A DNA stretch of 15,370 bases from an uncultured Ktedonobacteraceae bacterium (GTDB lineage Bacteria > Chloroflexota > Ktedonobacteria > Ktedonobacterales > Ktedonobacteraceae), in NCBI GenBank assembly GCA_955652655.1, contig CATPCK010000908.1:1-15370 (forward strand), read 5' to 3'. This document shows, one piece after another, positions 13,486 to 15,370 of this stretch (positions are counted from its first letter, which is position 1; each line of letters starts with the position of its first letter). Below the pieces are notes generated by a model, which was given only the letters and a program-made list of their open reading frames with translations, searched no databases and had not been told where the DNA came from. Position numbers and translations under genes: made by a program.

Positions 13486-14349
13486 ATGGAAACATACGAT
13501 CCATCTCAGAGCGGAAATTACTATATTCTTGGCGACAGTAACACAGAAATGGTGCACCTGATCGAACAAGATCGGAATTTTAACACGTCCATGGGAGGGC
13601 TGTTTTCCGAGCAATCCAAAGAGTATCTCTCCAGCATTCACCATGTCCTTGATATTGCGTGCGGTCCAGGTGGCTGGGCGCTTGAAGTAGCTCAGGCCTA
13701 TCCTCACATGCAGGTGACTGGCGTTGACATTAGCGCCGGAATGGTTGATTATGCCAACGTCCAGGCGCATGCCAGTGGATTAGACAACGTAAGTTTCAAG
13801 GTGGGGAACATGGCGGAACCGCTTGACTTTCCCGATGAATCCTTCGACCTGGTCAATGCTCGCCACATCGAGGAGGTCATTCCCGTAACAGCATTCCCAC
13901 CGCTTTTCAAGGAAATGTTCCGCATCACGCGGCGTGATGGCACCATACGTATTACTGGCAGCGAATGGGGTGTGACCAACAGTCCTGCCTATGAGACACT
14001 TATGGAACGGCTTCTACGTGCATCGCGGATAGCCGGACTCGATTTTTCTGCCGATGGTCGCAATATCGGCATCAGCCCCTGGCTTCACCGTTTCCTGCGT
14101 GATGCAGGCTGCGTGAACCTCCAGGAAAGACCCAGTTTCCTGGATTGCTCTGCCGGGGCGAAATTGCACCAAAGTGGCTATCGGGATTTGACACTTGCAT
14201 TCGAGCTGATGCGGCCCTTCCTGACCGGCGTAGGGGTAGCGGCTCCAGATGAGTTTGAGCAACTGCTGCGACGGCTCTCGCTGGAGATGCTCGAAGATAG
14301 TTTCCGTGGCATCGTCTATACACTGACCGCGTGGGGGCAGAAGCCGTAA
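13486..14349 (+). CDS. Class I SAM-dependent methyltransferase (first of a tandem pair)
   Basis: This is a 287-residue Rossmann-fold methyltransferase. SAM-binding motif I is HHVLDIACGPGGWALEVA (52-69), with all glycines intact. The acidic residue ending strand 2 is D81 in GVDISAGM (79-86). The adenine-side motif is GNMAEPLDFPDESFDLVNAR (107-126), followed by a motif near RRDGTIRIT. The C-terminal ~110 residues are helical and probably make the substrate site; the methyl acceptor is not evident. AAGAGGAGA lies about eight bases upstream of the ATG. It shares its layout with the next gene, including LVNAR and the closing AWG-x-KP, so the two arose by duplication. Confidence 0.85.
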   Translation: METYDPSQSGNYYILGDSNTEMVHLIEQDRNFNTSMGGLFSEQSKEYLSSIHHVLDIACGPGGWALEVAQAYPHMQVTGVDISAGMVDYANVQAHASGLDNVSFKVGNMAEPLDFPDESFDLVNARHIEEVIPVTAFPPLFKEMFRITRRDGTIRITGSEWGVTNSPAYETLMERLLRASRIAGLDFSADGRNIGISPWLHRFLRDAGCVNLQERPSFLDCSAGAKLHQSGYRDLTLAFELMRPFLTGVGVAAPDEFEQLLRRLSLEMLEDSFRGIVYTLTAWGQKP

Positions 14350-14386
14350 GCGCTATAAGTGAGATACAAGAAGGGATTTTCTATCT

Positions 14387-15247
14387 ATGGCAACATCACC
14401 TGACGCTCAGCAGGGCGGAAACACCTCTATGTTTGGTGAATATGACGTAGAGATGCCGCGCCTGTTCAACCTTGACCTCCCTCAAATAAAGAAAACGGGC
14501 CAGGCGCTGCCGGAACAGGGCGATGTCTCCGCTATCCACAGTGTCCTGGATATCGCTTGTAGAAATGGAGAATGGGCCATCGCAGCCGCACAGGCCTATC
14601 CACATATGCAGATAGTAGGCATTGATCGTGATGCCCAGGCGATCGGTAGTGCACGCGCTCAAGCGGAAGCACTCGGAGTAAAAAATGTCAATTTCACCGC
14701 CATAGATCCATTCCAGCGGCTGGATATATCCGATGATTCCTTTGACCTGGTCAACGCTCGCTTCATAGTGGGCCTTATCCCCGCGGAGGCATGGCCCAGG
14801 GTCCTCCGGGAGTTCTTGCGCGTTACACGTCCGGGGGGATATGTGCGGCTCACTGAGAACGATCTGCCAATCAGCAGCAACCCGGCATTTGCAAAGTTCG
14901 GCGGGATGATCTCGCAGGCACTCTACATGACGAAACGCAGCTTCTCCCCGAATGGTAGACTCCTGAGCGTCACACCAGCCCTGAAGCGCCTGCTGGAGGA
15001 TGCGGGCTGCGAGAATACGCGGCAAGCGGTGTATCTGACCAATTTCTCCGCCGGCATGGAGGCGCATGCAGAGATTTCCCAGGATTTTTCAAAGACTTAC
15101 CGGCTTGTACAGCCCTTTCTGGTCACAAGTGGGGTGACTACGCAGGAGAAAGTCGAGCAAGCATACCAGGAGATGCAGGCAGGCTTGCAGTTGGATGATT
15201 TCAATGCTGTGGGTTACTACCTCACGGCTTGGGGCAGAAAGCCGTAA
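14387..15247 (+). CDS. Methyltransferase paralogue with degenerate SAM motif I
   Basis: The 286-residue protein aligns along its length with the preceding methyltransferase: HSVLDIACRNGEWAIAAAQA (51-70), GIDRDAQAI (78-86), DSFDLVNARFIVGLIP (117-132) and AWGRKP at the end. In motif I the usual G-P/x-G-G becomes R59-N60-G61-E62, so the first conserved glycine of the SAM-binding loop is replaced by arginine and the loop carries extra charge. D80 at the end of strand 2 is kept. SAM binding may be weakened or lost, and the protein may serve as a partner or regulatory subunit of the first methyltransferase, as happens in some heterodimeric methyltransferases. That is inference. AAGGGA is about ten bases before the ATG. 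The reading frame is otherwise clean, which argues for selection. Confidence 0.8.
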   Translation: MATSPDAQQGGNTSMFGEYDVEMPRLFNLDLPQIKKTGQALPEQGDVSAIHSVLDIACRNGEWAIAAAQAYPHMQIVGIDRDAQAIGSARAQAEALGVKNVNFTAIDPFQRLDISDDSFDLVNARFIVGLIPAEAWPRVLREFLRVTRPGGYVRLTENDLPISSNPAFAKFGGMISQALYMTKRSFSPNGRLLSVTPALKRLLEDAGCENTRQAVYLTNFSAGMEAHAEISQDFSKTYRLVQPFLVTSGVTTQEKVEQAYQEMQAGLQLDDFNAVGYYLTAWGRKP

Positions 15248-15281
15248 CGAGGGTGTCATGATCCTCACATGAAAGATCATC

Positions 15282-15363
15282 ACACAGAAAGAGGGTCGAG
15301 GGGTCGTTTTTGTGACAGATATGCATTTGTCACAAAAGTAACCTCTCGACCCTCTTTCTGTGT
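15282..15363. repeat. 82-base near-perfect palindrome after the methyltransferase operon
   Basis: The outer arm ACACAGAAAGAGGGTCGAG (15282-15300) is matched exactly by its inverse copy (15345-15363). The stem continues inward through G-T pairs and one A-C mismatch near 15305/15340 to TTTTGTGACA pairing with TGTCACAAAA, with a four-base ATGC tip at 15321-15324. About 38 of 39 positions can pair if G-U is counted. It lies 35 bases after the stop codon and could be a strong transcript-end hairpin or a small palindromic mobile element. The window ends seven bases later, so flanking duplications cannot be judged. Confidence 0.75.
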
Positions 15364-15370
15364 ACAGGCC

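Noticed and set aside
14396..15067. A 223-codon open frame on the minus strand
   Set aside because: It is a shadow of the second methyltransferase, which has clear family motifs on the other strand.
15311..15334. CRP/FNR-type operator (TGTGA ... TCACA) in the long palindrome
   Set aside because: The half-sites are 14 bases apart instead of 6 and belong to a much longer hairpin.
1..15370. CRISPR arrays, tRNA or rRNA genes
   Set aside because: No regularly spaced direct repeats and no tRNA or rRNA signature were seen when reading both strands by eye.

Overview
The window reads as accessory DNA from a Gram-positive-like soil bacterium. A Ktedonobacteria-type Chloroflexota genome is the best guess. 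This rests on the style of the two tandem SAM methyltransferases, on the helix-turn-helix plus GAF-like regulator, on an encapsulated-ferritin-type protein next to a VIT1/CCC1-type membrane protein, and on many decayed genes. It is inference from protein style; there is no rRNA or other taxonomic marker here.

Layout. Bases 1-775 (minus strand) hold a C-terminally truncated dihydrofolate-reductase/RibD-C-like gene behind a good promoter and a small ArsR-like remnant. Bases 776-2569 (minus) encode a secreted phospholipase C/acid-phosphatase-family phosphoesterase. Bases 2839-3555 (plus) encode a two-helix membrane-anchored HExxH zincin. Bases 3657-5031 form an iron-flavoured patch: an IS110-type transposase remnant, an EncFtn-like ferritin (minus), a cytochrome P450 scrap (minus), and a short VIT1/CCC1-like gene (plus) that seems to have lost its middle. 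Bases 5009-5950 (minus) encode a 3-hydroxyisobutyrate-dehydrogenase-family oxidoreductase with a roughly 170-nt hairpin-bearing leader.

The most interesting part is a minus-strand operon from 11758 down to 6170. In transcription order it encodes: (A) an unrecognised 360-residue protein; (B) a CHAT caspase-like protease with C-terminal zinc ribbons, broken by three single-base frameshifts; (C) a TPR protein; (D) the C-terminal scrap of an FHIPEP (FlhA/SctV cytoplasmic domain)-like protein, joined out of frame to C; and (E) a second FHIPEP-like protein that has no membrane domain and appears to hold two copies of the fold. FlhA cytoplasmic domains are normally docking platforms of type III export gates. 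Finding them soluble, duplicated and co-operonic with a CHAT protease and a TPR protein suggests a protease-centred signalling or conflict system that I cannot match to a described one. In this copy B and the C/D junction look damaged, so the locus may be decaying.

Bases 11759-12462 are a 700-base divergent region with a promoter and imperfect inverted repeat for the operon, a REP-like repeat, a permease scrap, and a clear promoter for the plus-strand genes. Bases 12463-15247 (plus) form a regulator-methyltransferase-methyltransferase operon. The second methyltransferase has a degenerate SAM-binding glycine motif. The operon is followed by an 82-base near-perfect palindrome at the window edge.
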